Shown here piece after piece: positions 41,194 to 51,024 of a stretch of DNA of 64,000 nucleotides. How positions within the stretch are numbered: the stretch's first letter is position 1; each line of letters begins with the position of its first letter. The DNA lies in assembly GCF_021559775.1 (NCBI RefSeq), contig NZ_CP056047.1, positions 1,674,001 to 1,738,000 of the forward strand. Direction: 5' to 3'. A program made the position numbers and the translations under genes. Under the pieces are notes generated by a model, which saw only the letters and a list, made by a program, of their open reading frames with translations, made no database searches and was not told the origin of the DNA. Source of the DNA: Gillisella vitis. Its GTDB lineage: Bacteria; Pseudomonadota; Alphaproteobacteria; Rhizobiales; Rhizobiaceae.

Positions 41194-41501
41194 ATATAAT
41201 TCGCCACAGCCTACCGGTTTTTACAACACGCCCTCGTGCACCATATTTGGTACACGAGGGCGTTTCTGATTTTCATGGAATCGCAGCAACGCTCTTTGTT
41301 TTTGCCCATTTCCGGGTGCCAAAACCAGTTTCCAATTTTCCTGGAAATGCTCAAAGGTAAGCTGTAGCTCGCTATTGGTTGCATACGGTCCCGCATAAAC
41401 CTTCTCGGTTTCAACCGCACAGGCAAGTGAAACGAAGACCGACAGCTTCATACAAGTTTGCCTTCCTACCGTGCCTTGTAACTGCGGATAGGAGTGCAAC
41501 A
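41194..41501. other. glxA to glycosyltransferase gap
   Basis: This 308-base gap begins with the terminator described separately. The rest (41264-41501) shows no gene; it must carry the promoter of the 41.5-46.2 kb cassette. AGGAG lies near 41490, just before the first gene. Confidence 0.5.
41228..41263 (+). terminator. Terminator hairpin after the GlxA-type gene
   Basis: ACGCCCTCGTG pairs perfectly over 11 bp with CACGAGGGCGT; inner ACCA/TGGT extends the stem. TTTCTG follows. It separates the regulator from the cassette that starts at 41502. Confidence 0.75.
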
Positions 41502-42698
41502 ATGACGATCGGCCTTGATGATTTGTCGCTTGAGCGACTGATGAAGGAGCGTGTGTGGACCTTCGGTAAAGCTGGCGCCGAACAGGTTTTTGCATCGCAG
41601 ATATCCTTCGAGAGCGGCGGTTGGCTGCGCGGATATTCCCATACCAATGAAAACTCCTGGCGCGTGAAAGGCGGGGCGGTCGAGTTTCTGAGCCAGAACG
41701 CTGCTGTCACCACGCGATTCGATACCGTACGGTCTGTCGACGGACGCATCGAAATGGAGGGACAGTTCCGTCTGCCGGGAGAGCGTGGCGTTCATCTCTT
41801 GACGGAATGCGGCGAGGCACGGAAGCCGCAGAACAGAACCGCTCTTATCGTGCCCATTCACGACGCCTATTTCATCTATGGTATCAACCTGCTGTTTCAG
41901 AGCATCGGCGCCGACTACGACATCATTTTCGTCTTTTCCACCGATGCCGATCGCCTGCAGTTCAGAGAGATGCATCAGGCGTCCCCTTACCTGAACTACT
42001 CGTCCATCGTGCTGTCGGATTATTTCTCAGGCAGTGCGCTGTCGGTCGTGGCTGAGGGTAGAACCTGGCCGACGGTCAAGAAATTCCTGGCGCTTTCTCT
42101 CGCCCATAAGCTTTACGACTATCTCCTGTGCGTCGATGCCGAGACCTTCATTCTCAATAAAACGGGCTGGACCGAGGCCGCCGCAAGCGTTGTTTCCGCA
42201 GCACGCTGGTACGGCGGTACTCTGACTGCAAACCACTCGGCCGAAAGGCAGATCATGCACGCCTCGTCCATAAAGCTGGCACCGGCGGTCGATCATGAAA
42301 AAATTCAGGCCATTTCCGGCAATTGGGGCATCTATACCTGGTGGTGGGATATTCCGGTCTATTCGGCCAAGAGCATCCCGGGCTTTCTGGAGTGGATTGG
42401 CTGGGACGCCAGCCTCCAATTTGTGGAAAGGCTCGTCCACAGCGTATTCGACCATATCACCTACCAGTTCTACATGGCTCTTTACGGTGGTTTCTCGTTC
42501 ACGATGGTCGAAGGCATCGCCCATGCGATGGAATTCTGCAACGCCGGGATTGTCTCCAAGGTGCATCAACAGATCCATCCAATGAGATGGACGAATGCCT
42601 TTGCCTACTCGCAGGACCCGAACTTTTTCCGAGAGAACAACTATCTTGCCGTCTATCACATCGACAGGAAGAGCTTTCCTCAGTTCAACCCCGGCTAG
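41502..42698 (+). CDS. Putative glycosyltransferase heading a five-gene cassette
   Basis: 398 residues, no signal peptide. An N-terminal beta-rich part (about 1-105: ERVWTFGKAGAEQVFASQI, GWLRGYSHTNENSWRVKG) is followed by a GT-A-like core: TALIVPIHDAYFIYGINLLFQ (nucleotide strand), DYDIIFVFSTDAD, YDYLLCVDAETFI (DXE in place of DXD), then an aromatic-rich acceptor region (WGIYTWWWDIPVYS). I do not recognise a named family. AGGAG precedes ATG 41502. Downstream enzymes suggest it may transfer the product they activate. Confidence 0.72.
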   Translation: MTIGLDDLSLERLMKERVWTFGKAGAEQVFASQISFESGGWLRGYSHTNENSWRVKGGAVEFLSQNAAVTTRFDTVRSVDGRIEMEGQFRLPGERGVHLLTECGEARKPQNRTALIVPIHDAYFIYGINLLFQSIGADYDIIFVFSTDADRLQFREMHQASPYLNYSSIVLSDYFSGSALSVVAEGRTWPTVKKFLALSLAHKLYDYLLCVDAETFILNKTGWTEAAASVVSAARWYGGTLTANHSAERQIMHASSIKLAPAVDHEKIQAISGNWGIYTWWWDIPVYSAKSIPGFLEWIGWDASLQFVERLVHSVFDHITYQFYMALYGGFSFTMVEGIAHAMEFCNAGIVSKVHQQIHPMRWTNAFAYSQDPNFFRENNYLAVYHIDRKSFPQFNPG

Positions 42699-42761
42699 TT
42701 TCCGGGGAATTTGCAGTGGCCGGTGAAGCACCTATTTCGCAACGTTAGAATGGAAAGAGCG

Positions 42762-43382
42762 ATGAAAATTCTCGCGCACAGGGGCTGGTGGCTGGAACCT
42801 GTCGAAAAAAACAGTGAAACGGCTTTCAGGCGCGCCTTTGAAAATGGATTCGGGGTCGAGACGGACACGCGCGACCAAAATGGCGTGCTGAAAATCGCGC
42901 ATGACATGCCCATCGGCGACCAAGTGATGGATCTCGACTATTTTCTGGATCTGCACAAGAGCTATGCCGGATCAGGCACGATTGCCATGAACATCAAGGC
43001 AGACGGCCTGCACAAGGCGCTCCGCGCCTCGTTGGAGGGTGCCGGGATAACCGATCTGTTCTGCTTCGATATGGCTGTTCCAGATGCCATCGGCTATCTC
43101 AACAACGGCTTTATAACCTATACCCGCCATTCCGAACTCGAACCGCTGCCTCCCTTTTATGACAAGGCTCAAGGCGTGTGGTTGGATGCCTTCTATTCCG
43201 ACTGGATCACTCCTGATGTCATCCAGAAGCATCTCGATGCCGGCAAGAAGGTGGCGCTCGTCTCTCCAGAACTGCACGGGCGTGATCATACCGCCGCCTG
43301 GGATGTTTGGGGTGATCTGACAGGTGACGACATCTCAATCTGCACCGACTTGCCGCACCTCGCCGCCGAGAAATGGGGATAA
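42762..43382 (+). CDS. GDPD-like phosphodiesterase
   Basis: 206 residues, shorter than the usual 240-250. TIM-barrel phosphodiesterase of the glycerophosphodiester phosphodiesterase family: catalytic histidines in LAHRGWW and KIAHDMP, metal ligands in VETDTRDQNG. The usual PEN motif reads KNSETAFRRAFENGFG. No signal peptide, so cytoplasmic, unlike periplasmic GlpQ. ATG 42762 follows GGAAAGAG. In this cassette it may process a phosphodiester intermediate rather than salvage lipids; that is inference. Confidence 0.78.
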   Translation: MKILAHRGWWLEPVEKNSETAFRRAFENGFGVETDTRDQNGVLKIAHDMPIGDQVMDLDYFLDLHKSYAGSGTIAMNIKADGLHKALRASLEGAGITDLFCFDMAVPDAIGYLNNGFITYTRHSELEPLPPFYDKAQGVWLDAFYSDWITPDVIQKHLDAGKKVALVSPELHGRDHTAAWDVWGDLTGDDISICTDLPHLAAEKWG

Positions 43383-43412
43383 GCCAGCCATGAACCAGAC
43401 GGACAGGACATT

Positions 43413-44042
43413 ATGATCAAGGCAGTGCTTTTCGACATGGACGGCGTTCTGATCGATGCCAAGGAATGGCATTACGAGACGCTGAATGACGCGCTGGCGC
43501 TTCTCGGGCTCAATATCAGCCGCACCGAACATCTCGCCGTCTATGACGGCCTGCCAACACGCAAAAAACTGGAAATGCTGACCAAGACGCGGGGATTGCC
43601 GCCAAGGCTGCACGATTTCCTCAACACGCTCAAACAGAAGATGACCTATCAGGTCATCGTCGAAAAATGCCAACCGGTTTTTCATCACGAATACGCCCTC
43701 GCGCGCCTGAAGCGGGAGGGCAAGCATATCGTGGTCTGCTCAAACTCCGTCAGGTCGAGCGTCGAGGCGATGATGCGCCAGGCTGACCTGTTGAAATACC
43801 TGGATTTCTTTCTATCCAATCAGGATGTCGGCAAGGCGAAGCCCGATCCCGAAATCTACACGACGGCAATCGACCGGCTGCAATTGCAGCCAGAGGAATG
43901 CCTGATCCTGGAAGATAACGATCACGGCATACAGGCCGCCCGCTCCTCAGGCGCCCATGTGCTGGTGGTGGGATCGACCAACGACGTCACCTATGAGCGT
44001 ATCATGAACGAAATCACCAAGATCGAATCGGCCCTCACATGA
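43413..44042 (+). CDS. HAD-superfamily hydrolase
   Basis: 209 residues. Motif I FDMDGVLID carries the nucleophile and general-acid aspartates; motif II is VVCSNS; motif III lysine is in GKAKPDPEIY; motif IV is LEDNDHG. A helical C1 cap as in beta-phosphoglucomutase/phosphoglycolate phosphatases follows motif I. Such enzymes in activation clusters remove a phosphate before or after nucleotidyl transfer. Its stop overlaps the next ATG by four bases. Confidence 0.85.
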   Translation: MIKAVLFDMDGVLIDAKEWHYETLNDALALLGLNISRTEHLAVYDGLPTRKKLEMLTKTRGLPPRLHDFLNTLKQKMTYQVIVEKCQPVFHHEYALARLKREGKHIVVCSNSVRSSVEAMMRQADLLKYLDFFLSNQDVGKAKPDPEIYTTAIDRLQLQPEECLILEDNDHGIQAARSSGAHVLVVGSTNDVTYERIMNEITKIESALT

Positions 44043-45523
44043 GATATCTTATCCCCATCGCGTCGAAGGATGATCTTTTCCCAAAGGATGAGTTTCATTT
44101 CCCCAAGCCTCTGATCGAAATCGACGGTTCGCCGATGATCTCGCTCGTCGTCAACAGTATCCGCAACCGCGATGCCTCCGCGAAGTTCATCTTTATCGTT
44201 CTTAATCAGGATGCGCTTGAATACAGTCTCGATTCGATTTTGAAATTGCTGGCTGGCGAAAGCACCGTTGTCATCAAACTGAACAATCCGACCATGGGCG
44301 CTGTGTGCTCGGCGCTGATGGCCGTCGATCATATTGTGGACGACGATCCTCTGGTGATCTGCAATGGCGACCAGATCATCGACGCGGATCTGGCAGGCAT
44401 TGCACGAGATTTTATGCGCTCGGGAGCCGATGCCGGTGTCGTGACCTTCAATTCCGTACACCCCCGCTGGTCCTATATCCGTGAGGATCAGTCTGGATAT
44501 GTCATAGAAACGGCGGAAAAGCGCGTTCTGAGCCGCAAGGCGATTGCTGGATATTATTATTTTAGAAGCGGCAGCCTATTTGTGGAATTTGCCCAGAATT
44601 ATTTGCTGAAAGCCGACCCGTTTGGTGGAAAATACTATCTTTCCCCGGTTCTGAACGAGGTTATTCTCGCCGGTGGCAAGATCGTGCAGCACGAGATTCC
44701 ATCCGACAGCTATATCTCGTTCTATTCGCCCAAGCGCATCGAATTCTATCAGAACGAGATCCGGGACAAGGTTGCCGCGATGACCAAGCCCGCCCGTCAG
44801 GTTCAGGTCGTCATTCCGATGGCGGGCCTCGGCAGTCGGTTTGCGCAAGTCGGTTACCTCAAACCAAAGCCATTCATCGACGTGAAAGGCAAGACGATGA
44901 TCGAGCGCGTCATGGACAATCTGCGCCTCGATCATGCGCGCTTCGTCCTGATCGCCCGACAAGAACATCTGGATGCGGAACCCGACGTCGTCAGTGGCTT
45001 GAAGGCCCATGGCGATCTCGCATTTTCGCCGATCAACTTCGTAACCGAGGGTGCGGCTTGCACCGTCTTGACGGCGCGGACACATCTTGATCCCGATGCC
45101 CCATTATTGATTGCCAATTGCGACCAGATCGTCGATTTCGATTGCGCCGATTACATTCAAGATGCACTGGAGCGCGATCTGGATGGCTCAATTCTCTGCT
45201 TCAAGGACAAGGATCGAGACCCGAAATGGTCGTTCGCTCATGTGAACGATGATGGCCTGGTCGATGAGGTGAAAGAAAAGGTGGCGATTTCCGACAACGC
45301 GACCGTTGGCATCTATTATTTCAGACGCGCCCGCGATTTCATCGATGCCGCGACCGATATGATCGCCCACAACGATCGCTCCAACAACGAGTTCTATGTT
45401 TGCCCGGTCTACAACTACCTGATCAAGCAGGGAGCCAGGGTCGGCGTCTATCATGTCGCTCCCGACGCCATGCACGGTATAGGCACGCCTCCCGATCTGG
45501 AGGCCTATCTTAGGCTGATTTGA
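44039..45523 (+). CDS. Tandem double nucleotidyltransferase
   Basis: 494 residues made of two homologous sugar-nucleotidyltransferase-like domains. Domain A (1-250) starts YLIPIASKDDLFP and lacks the GxGxR loop, but keeps PKPLIEIDG and CNGDQIID. Domain B (about 258-494) has the complete VVIPMAGLGSRF and KPKPFIDVKG, and NCDQIVD. Both share a W-S-Y/F block then EK-V-S/I...A-x-G-Y-Y-F-R. Only B looks able to bind nucleotide normally. It overlaps the HAD gene by four bases and is coupled to a third homologue. Confidence 0.85.
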   Translation: MRYLIPIASKDDLFPKDEFHFPKPLIEIDGSPMISLVVNSIRNRDASAKFIFIVLNQDALEYSLDSILKLLAGESTVVIKLNNPTMGAVCSALMAVDHIVDDDPLVICNGDQIIDADLAGIARDFMRSGADAGVVTFNSVHPRWSYIREDQSGYVIETAEKRVLSRKAIAGYYYFRSGSLFVEFAQNYLLKADPFGGKYYLSPVLNEVILAGGKIVQHEIPSDSYISFYSPKRIEFYQNEIRDKVAAMTKPARQVQVVIPMAGLGSRFAQVGYLKPKPFIDVKGKTMIERVMDNLRLDHARFVLIARQEHLDAEPDVVSGLKAHGDLAFSPINFVTEGAACTVLTARTHLDPDAPLLIANCDQIVDFDCADYIQDALERDLDGSILCFKDKDRDPKWSFAHVNDDGLVDEVKEKVAISDNATVGIYYFRRARDFIDAATDMIAHNDRSNNEFYVCPVYNYLIKQGARVGVYHVAPDAMHGIGTPPDLEAYLRLI

Positions 45524-45528
45524 TAAGC

Positions 45529-46224
45529 ATGAAATGTATCGTACCACTTGCCGGGCCTGATTTGTGGACCCCGAAATATGGCTTTAGACCGCTGGTGGAT
45601 ATCAGCGGAAAACCGCTGATCGACGCTGCCTTGGGTGACAGGGCGTGGTCGAACCGGCTTCGGCCAGAGGATTACATCTTCGTCATCCGCGAGGTTCCAA
45701 ACCTCGCGGAGCTTGTTGAATATCTGCGCCTGAAATGGCCCGGCTGCCGCATCGTGACACTCTCCGACCTGACCGGAGGCGCTTTGTTCTCTGTGCTCGC
45801 AGCAATGGCGCTCGTCACGCCAGACGAGCCCATCATCATCGATCTGGCCGACATCCTGTTCACGAGCGGACCAGACGACCCGGAGACACTGTTTTCGACG
45901 GAAGGATGCGGCGCAGTCGTGCCGGTCTTTGCCTCAAGCGAAAACTGCTACAGCTATTTGAAGATGACCGACGGCGTGGTGGTTGAAGCGAGGGAAAAAC
46001 AGGTGATCTCGGAAAACGCCTCCGCAGGCGTATACATGTTCCGAAACATCCAGATATTCCTCAGTGCAGCCGTTCATATTATCAACAACCGCCAGACCAT
46101 GAGCTATAAAGGCGTGCTTTTCATCTGCCCCATGGTCAACGGCGTCATCGCTGACGGCCACACCGTGCTGGCGCCCACTATTGAAAACTGCCAGCCGGTG
46201 GGAAAGATTTTTCACGAACGATAG
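45529..46224 (+). CDS. Single nucleotidyltransferase-like protein, divergent paralogue
   Basis: 231 residues homologous to each half of the previous protein: CIVPLAGPDLWTPKYGFRPLVDISGKPL at the start, then YSYLKMTDG, EAREKQVISENASAGVYMFR and ICPMVNGVIADG. The GxGxR loop is lost, and the usual metal aspartate pair reads DLADIL. It may be a non-catalytic partner of the double protein. Starts six bases after that gene's stop at ATG 45529. Confidence 0.78.
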   Translation: MKCIVPLAGPDLWTPKYGFRPLVDISGKPLIDAALGDRAWSNRLRPEDYIFVIREVPNLAELVEYLRLKWPGCRIVTLSDLTGGALFSVLAAMALVTPDEPIIIDLADILFTSGPDDPETLFSTEGCGAVVPVFASSENCYSYLKMTDGVVVEAREKQVISENASAGVYMFRNIQIFLSAAVHIINNRQTMSYKGVLFICPMVNGVIADGHTVLAPTIENCQPVGKIFHER

Positions 46225-46329
46225 AGCACGTCCATCTCCCAGCGTATCGGGCTTAACTTGCGATCGCGCAGCCTTTAGGCCTGACCACACTCATGCTAGG
46301 CAGCACTCGGAAAGCGCATATTGAGTAGC

Positions 46330-47070
46330 TTATGTTGACATGCCTAGAATTTTAGAGGCTTCCAAATTAGAAACTTCCACATATGCCGGAAATTGGCCGT
46401 TCGGTCGCATGAAATTCTTGTCAGCTTCATTATGAGTAAAGAATGCGAATTCGGTTCGGAAGTAGTGACCAAATATATCCTTGTAGATGATGATGCCAGT
46501 GATCAAGAGTCGCTCCTCTGGGTTAAAAGAACCTTCGCCGAACTCCCTGACCGCTTGGCTTCCGGTGGGCGGCGTGACTTTAGCGCGCCAATCGGATCCC
46601 TTTCCCAATGCTGTCCAACTTTTACTTGGATCCACACGTAACTTCACGCACAGCAAACGGTACATTTCGCTCTTTGGAACTCGCCGCGCTTCGACGCCGA
46701 CAGCAAAAAATGGCGCAGGCGTCTCGCCAGAGTTTCGGCATATTACGACCAAATCACCTTTGTCGATACTGAGTTCCAATCCTGCGGCTTCGACATAAGC
46801 TCGGGTTTGACGATGGCCAAGTTCACGAGTAACCGCAAGGGTCTGTCGAGTTAGGCGCAAACTGAAAAACAGCCCGATCAAAGCCGCGACGCTTGCCAAA
46901 AGAGAGGCGACAGTAACCCAGAACGTGGCGGAAGCCCAGAATGCCTGCGACTCGGCCGCAATAGTGCCTCGAAGCTCAGCACTATCGGCAAACGTCAAGG
47001 ATGCGGACAAGTGCCATAGGACTATAGGCAAACATAGTAAGTTCACATCTTCCTCCAAGGGCGCTCGCAT
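46330..47070 (-). CDS. Orphan single-helix membrane protein
   Basis: 246 residues. A weak N-terminal hydrophobic stretch is followed by a strong membrane segment near residues 46-70 (FWVTVASLLASVAALIGLFF), a short basic/coiled region (RLTRQTLAVTRELGHRQTR), and a soluble part from about 85 that looks beta-rich. I do not recognise the family. Codon use is AT-richer than the neighbours, suggesting a recent arrival. ATG 47070 has weak ribosome site GGAAGA upstream. Confidence 0.65.
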   Translation of the reverse strand: MRAPLEEDVNLLCLPIVLWHLSASLTFADSAELRGTIAAESQAFWASATFWVTVASLLASVAALIGLFFSLRLTRQTLAVTRELGHRQTRAYVEAAGLELSIDKGDLVVICRNSGETPAPFFAVGVEARRVPKSEMYRLLCVKLRVDPSKSWTALGKGSDWRAKVTPPTGSQAVREFGEGSFNPEERLLITGIIIYKDIFGHYFRTEFAFFTHNEADKNFMRPNGQFPAYVEVSNLEASKILGMST

Positions 47071-47166
47071 TGTCGACTAGGACCTATCTAGTTAATGCGT
47101 ATGCGCATGAAATGAGGACTAAATAACAACCTTAAATTTTTTCATGACTTGTTTTAAGAGGCATTT

Positions 47167-47190
47167 TCCGGGCACTTTTCAGTGCCCGGA
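47167..47190. terminator. Hairpin downstream of nrdJ
   Basis: TCCGGGCAC pairs perfectly over 9 bp with GTGCCCGGA around TTTTCA, 64 bases past the nrdJ stop. No good T-run follows on either strand (AAAATGCC toward nrdJ reading). Probable transcript end or 3' protector. Confidence 0.55.
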
Positions 47191-47253
47191 GTCGATGATT
47201 AGAGTTCATTGCTTGGCTGGTTTCTCAGAAACAGGCTATTTACGAGCCGATAA

Positions 47254-50200
47254 TCAGCTGCACCCACTCGTGCTGCCACACGTATCGCACTTTTCACACG
47301 TCCCATTCCGTACCATCGTAAAGTTCTGGCACTCGGAGCACATGTTGCCGGTATAGCCTTGGGCGATGGAGCGCATGCGGCGGGCGGCTTCGACTTTCTT
47401 GGCTTCGGCCTTGGCGGCTTCGGCTTCGTCGGTGGCGGCGTCGGAGAACAAGGTTTCCGTGACCATGTCTTCCACCAGTTCGGCGGCCCGTTCCTCGTAA
47501 TCGCGCTTGAAGGACACGACTTCGGAGGTGGAAATGGCTGTCGTCACTTCCAGCTTGCGGGCGGCATTGCCGGAAAACGACGTGACATTCGCGGATGCCT
47601 TGGCCGGAGTGCCGGTTACGGCCCCACGGGGTTCGGCGGTTCCGGCCTGGCTGCTGGAGACCAGGGTCGGCTTGTAGCCACGGGTCAAGCCCTTGGAGAC
47701 CACGTCGGCCTTGCCTTCCTTCACGCCGCGGCCAAGTGCCGTGGTGGAGAAGTCGGACGTGTCGACATGAGCCAGATCGTTGCGGCCGAGGTAGGAGATC
47801 GCCAGTTCGCGGAACACATAGTCGAGGATCGACGTGGCGTTCTTGATGGCGTCGTTGCCGGTTACCATGCCCGCCGGTTCGAACTTGGTGAAGGTGAAGG
47901 CATCGACATATTCTTCCAGCGGCACGCCATATTGCAGGCCGAGCGATACCGAAATCGCGAAGTTGTTGATGAAGGCGCGCAGAGCCGAGCCTTCCTTGTT
48001 CATGTCAAGGAAGATTTCGCCGAGACGGCCATCGTCATATTCGCCGGTGCGCAGGAAGATGGTGTGACCACCGATCTTGGCCTTCTGGGTATAGCCCTTG
48101 CGGCGGGTCGGCAGCTTTTCCTGTTCGCGGACGATCCGCTCGACAATGCGCTCAACGATCCGTTCGGTAATGGTCACGGCCTGGGCAGCCTGCGGCTGGG
48201 CCAACAGTTCCTCAACCGCGTCCTCATCATCCTCATCCTCGATCAGCGAGGAATTCAGTGGCTGGCTGAGCTTGGAGCCATCGCGGTACAGCGCATTGGC
48301 CTTCAGCGCCAGTTTCCAGGACAGCATGTAAGCTGCGCCGCAATCTTCCACCGTTGCCTCGTTTGGCATGTTGATGGTCTTGGAAATCGCGCCGGAGATG
48401 AACGGCTGGGCTGCTGCCATCATGCGGATATGGCTTTCGACAGACAGATACCGCTTGCCGATCTTGCCGCAAGGATTGGCGCAATCGAAGACCGCCAGAT
48501 GTTCCTTCTTCAGGAACGGCGCGCCTTCCAGCGTCATCGCCCCGCAGACATGGATATTGGCAGCCTCGATATCCTTCTTGGCAAAGCCCAGATGCTCCAG
48601 CAAGTTGAAGCTCATGTCGGTCAGCTGTTCAGCACTGACGCCAAGCGTTTCCTTCAGGAAATCAGCGCCCAAGGTCCATTGGTTAAAGACGAACTTGATG
48701 TCAAAGGCAGCGCCCAGGGCCGCATTGACAGCCTCGATCTTCTCGTCGGTAAAGCCCTTGGCCTTCAACGAACCGGGGTTGACGCCCGGCGCCTGGTTGA
48801 GATTGCCATGGCCGACCGCATAGGCTTCGATCTCGGCAAGCTGGCTTTCCGTGTAGCCAAGCGTGCGCAGGGCTTCGGGAACGGCGCGGTTGATGATTTT
48901 GAAATAGCCGCCACCGGCCAGCTTCTTGAACTTCACCAACGCGAAATCCGGCTCAATGCCTGTCGTGTCGCAATCCATAACCAGGCCGATCGTGCCGGTC
49001 GGGGCAACGACGGAGACCTGAGCATTGCGGTAGCCATGCTGTTCGCCCAGTTCCAGCGCCTTGTCCCAGGCCGCCTTGGCATGGGCAATCAGCGCCGGAT
49101 CGGAGCATTCAGCATGGACCAGCGGCACGGGATCGACGGCAAGACCCTCATAGCCTTCAGACAGGCCATGGGCGGCGCGGCGATGGTTGCGGATGACGCG
49201 CAGCATGTTGTCGCGGTTTGGTGCATAGCCCGGGAACGGACCAAGCTCGGAGGCGATTTCAGCAGACGTAGCATAGGAAACGCCGGTCATGATGGCGCTC
49301 AGCGCACCGCAGATGGCGCGGCCTTCAGCCGAGTCATAGGGAATGCCAGTCGACATCAGCAGGCCACCAATATTGGCATAGCCGAGGCCGAGCGTGCGGT
49401 ATTCGTAGGACAGTTCGGCAATCTGGCGGGACGGGAACTGCGCCATCATCACGGAGACTTCGAGCACGACAGTCCAGAGGCGAACGGCGTGTTCGTAATC
49501 GGCAATGTCGATCTTCTTTGTATCGGCATCCTTGAACTGCAACAGGTTCAGCGAGGCCAGATTGCAGGCGGTGTCGTCCAGGAACATATATTCCGAGCAC
49601 GGATTGGAAGCGCGGATCGGGCCAGCCGCCGGGCAGGTGTGCCAGTCGTTCATGGTGGTGTTGAAATGCAGGCCCGGATCGGCGGAGGCCCAGGCAGCGT
49701 AGGAAATCTTTTCCCAGAGATCGCGGGCCTTCAGGGTCTTCATCACCCGGCCATCGCGGCGGGCGGTCAGGTTCCAGTTGCCATCTTCTTCGACAGCCCG
49801 CAGGAAGTCATCCCGCAGCGAAACGGAATTGTTGGAATTCTGGCCCGAGACGGTCAGATAGGCTTCCGAATCCCAATCCGTATCATAGGTCTTGAATTCG
49901 AGATCCTTATAGCCCTGCTGGGCGAACTGGATGACGCGCTTGACGTAGTTTTCCGGCACCATATCCTTCTTGGCAGCGCGGATTTCGCGCTTCAGGGCCG
50001 GGTTTTCATTGGGGTCGAAGCAGGCGTCGTTATCGGCTGAGCAATTGACGCAGGCCTTCATGATCGCCTTCAGATGCTTGGCGACGATCTTGGAGCCGGT
50101 GACGAGAGCAGCAACCTTCTGCTCTTCTTTCACCTTCCAGTCGATGTAGTTCTCAATATCAGGATGGTCGATGTCGACAACCACCATCTTGGCGGCGCGG

Positions 50201-51024
50201 CGCGTGGTGCCGCCAGACTTGATGGCACCAGCGGCGCGGTCACCGATCTTCAGGAAGCTCATCAGGCCGGACGATTTACCGCCGCCCGACAGCTTTTCGC
50301 CCTCGCCGCGCAGATGGGAGAAGTTGGAGCCGGTGCCGGAACCGTATTTGAACAGGCGCGCTTCACGCACCCACAGATCCATGATGCCGCCTTCGTTGAC
50401 CAGATCGTCTTCAACCGACTGGATGAAGCAGGCATGCGGCTGCGGATGCTCATAGGCCGACTTGGACTTGGTGAGCTTGCCGGTGAAAGGATCGATATAG
50501 AAATGGCCCTGGCCGGGACCATCGATGCCATAGGCCCAATGCAGGCCAGTGTTGAACCATTGCGGGGAATTCGGCGCGACGCGCTGGGTGGCGAGCATAT
50601 AGGCCAGCTCGTCGCGGAAGGCGAGTACGTCTTCTTCTGTAGTGAAATATTTGCCCTTCCAGCCCCAATAGGCCCAGGTGCCGGCCAGACGCGAAAAGAC
50701 CTGACGCGCATCGGTCTCCGAACCGTAGCGCTCGTCTTCAGGCAGATCCTTCATGGCCTTTTCATCGGCAACCGACCGCCACAGGAAAGACGGAACATCG
50801 TTTTCCTCGACCTTTTTCAAGATCTTCGGCACGCCAGCCTTGCGGAAATATTTCTGGGCCAGAATATCGGCCGCCACCTGGCTGAACTGCGCGGGCACAT
50901 CGATATCGGCCAGCCGGAAGACGACAGAGCCATCCGGGTTCTTGATTTCGCTTACCGCCTTGCGGAATTCAATTTCCGCATAGGGCGACTGGCCGGGCTT
51001 GGTGAAACGGCGTTCGATGCGCAT
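47254..51024 (-). CDS. nrdJ: Class II (B12-dependent) ribonucleotide reductase NrdJ
   Basis: Makes deoxyribonucleotides with adenosylcobalamin as radical source, so does not need oxygen. The product is 1256 residues, normal for the long alphaproteobacterial form. PHACFIQSV carries the first redox cysteine, [21 protein letters not shown] the radical cysteine and catalytic NPCSE loop; a TSCPD domain lies near residues 1000-1100, and the C-terminal CSECQNF...CEKCDTCG is a zinc/redox tail. [18 protein letters not shown] is a short repeat near residue 970. ATG 51024 is chosen for [10 protein letters not shown] candidate NrdR box lies upstream; cobQ is elsewhere in this window. Confidence 0.97.
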   Translation of the reverse strand: MRIERRFTKPGQSPYAEIEFRKAVSEIKNPDGSVVFRLADIDVPAQFSQVAADILAQKYFRKAGVPKILKKVEENDVPSFLWRSVADEKAMKDLPEDERYGSETDARQVFSRLAGTWAYWGWKGKYFTTEEDVLAFRDELAYMLATQRVAPNSPQWFNTGLHWAYGIDGPGQGHFYIDPFTGKLTKSKSAYEHPQPHACFIQSVEDDLVNEGGIMDLWVREARLFKYGSGTGSNFSHLRGEGEKLSGGGKSSGLMSFLKIGDRAAGAIKSGGTTRRAAKMVVVDIDHPDIENYIDWKVKEEQKVAALVTGSKIVAKHLKAIMKACVNCSADNDACFDPNENPALKREIRAAKKDMVPENYVKRVIQFAQQGYKDLEFKTYDTDWDSEAYLTVSGQNSNNSVSLRDDFLRAVEEDGNWNLTARRDGRVMKTLKARDLWEKISYAAWASADPGLHFNTTMNDWHTCPAAGPIRASNPCSEYMFLDDTACNLASLNLLQFKDADTKKIDIADYEHAVRLWTVVLEVSVMMAQFPSRQIAELSYEYRTLGLGYANIGGLLMSTGIPYDSAEGRAICGALSAIMTGVSYATSAEIASELGPFPGYAPNRDNMLRVIRNHRRAAHGLSEGYEGLAVDPVPLVHAECSDPALIAHAKAAWDKALELGEQHGYRNAQVSVVAPTGTIGLVMDCDTTGIEPDFALVKFKKLAGGGYFKIINRAVPEALRTLGYTESQLAEIEAYAVGHGNLNQAPGVNPGSLKAKGFTDEKIEAVNAALGAAFDIKFVFNQWTLGADFLKETLGVSAEQLTDMSFNLLEHLGFAKKDIEAANIHVCGAMTLEGAPFLKKEHLAVFDCANPCGKIGKRYLSVESHIRMMAAAQPFISGAISKTINMPNEATVEDCGAAYMLSWKLALKANALYRDGSKLSQPLNSSLIEDEDDEDAVEELLAQPQAAQAVTITERIVERIVERIVREQEKLPTRRKGYTQKAKIGGHTIFLRTGEYDDGRLGEIFLDMNKEGSALRAFINNFAISVSLGLQYGVPLEEYVDAFTFTKFEPAGMVTGNDAIKNATSILDYVFRELAISYLGRNDLAHVDTSDFSTTALGRGVKEGKADVVSKGLTRGYKPTLVSSSQAGTAEPRGAVTGTPAKASANVTSFSGNAARKLEVTTAISTSEVVSFKRDYEERAAELVEDMVTETLFSDAATDEAEAAKAEAKKVEAARRMRSIAQGYTGNMCSECQNFTMVRNGTCEKCDTCGSTSGCS

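Noticed and set aside
48120-48190. ERIV repeat in nrdJ as a mobile or CRISPR-like repeat
   Set aside because: It is a short coding repeat with degenerate codons inside the linker before the C-terminal domain; no array features.
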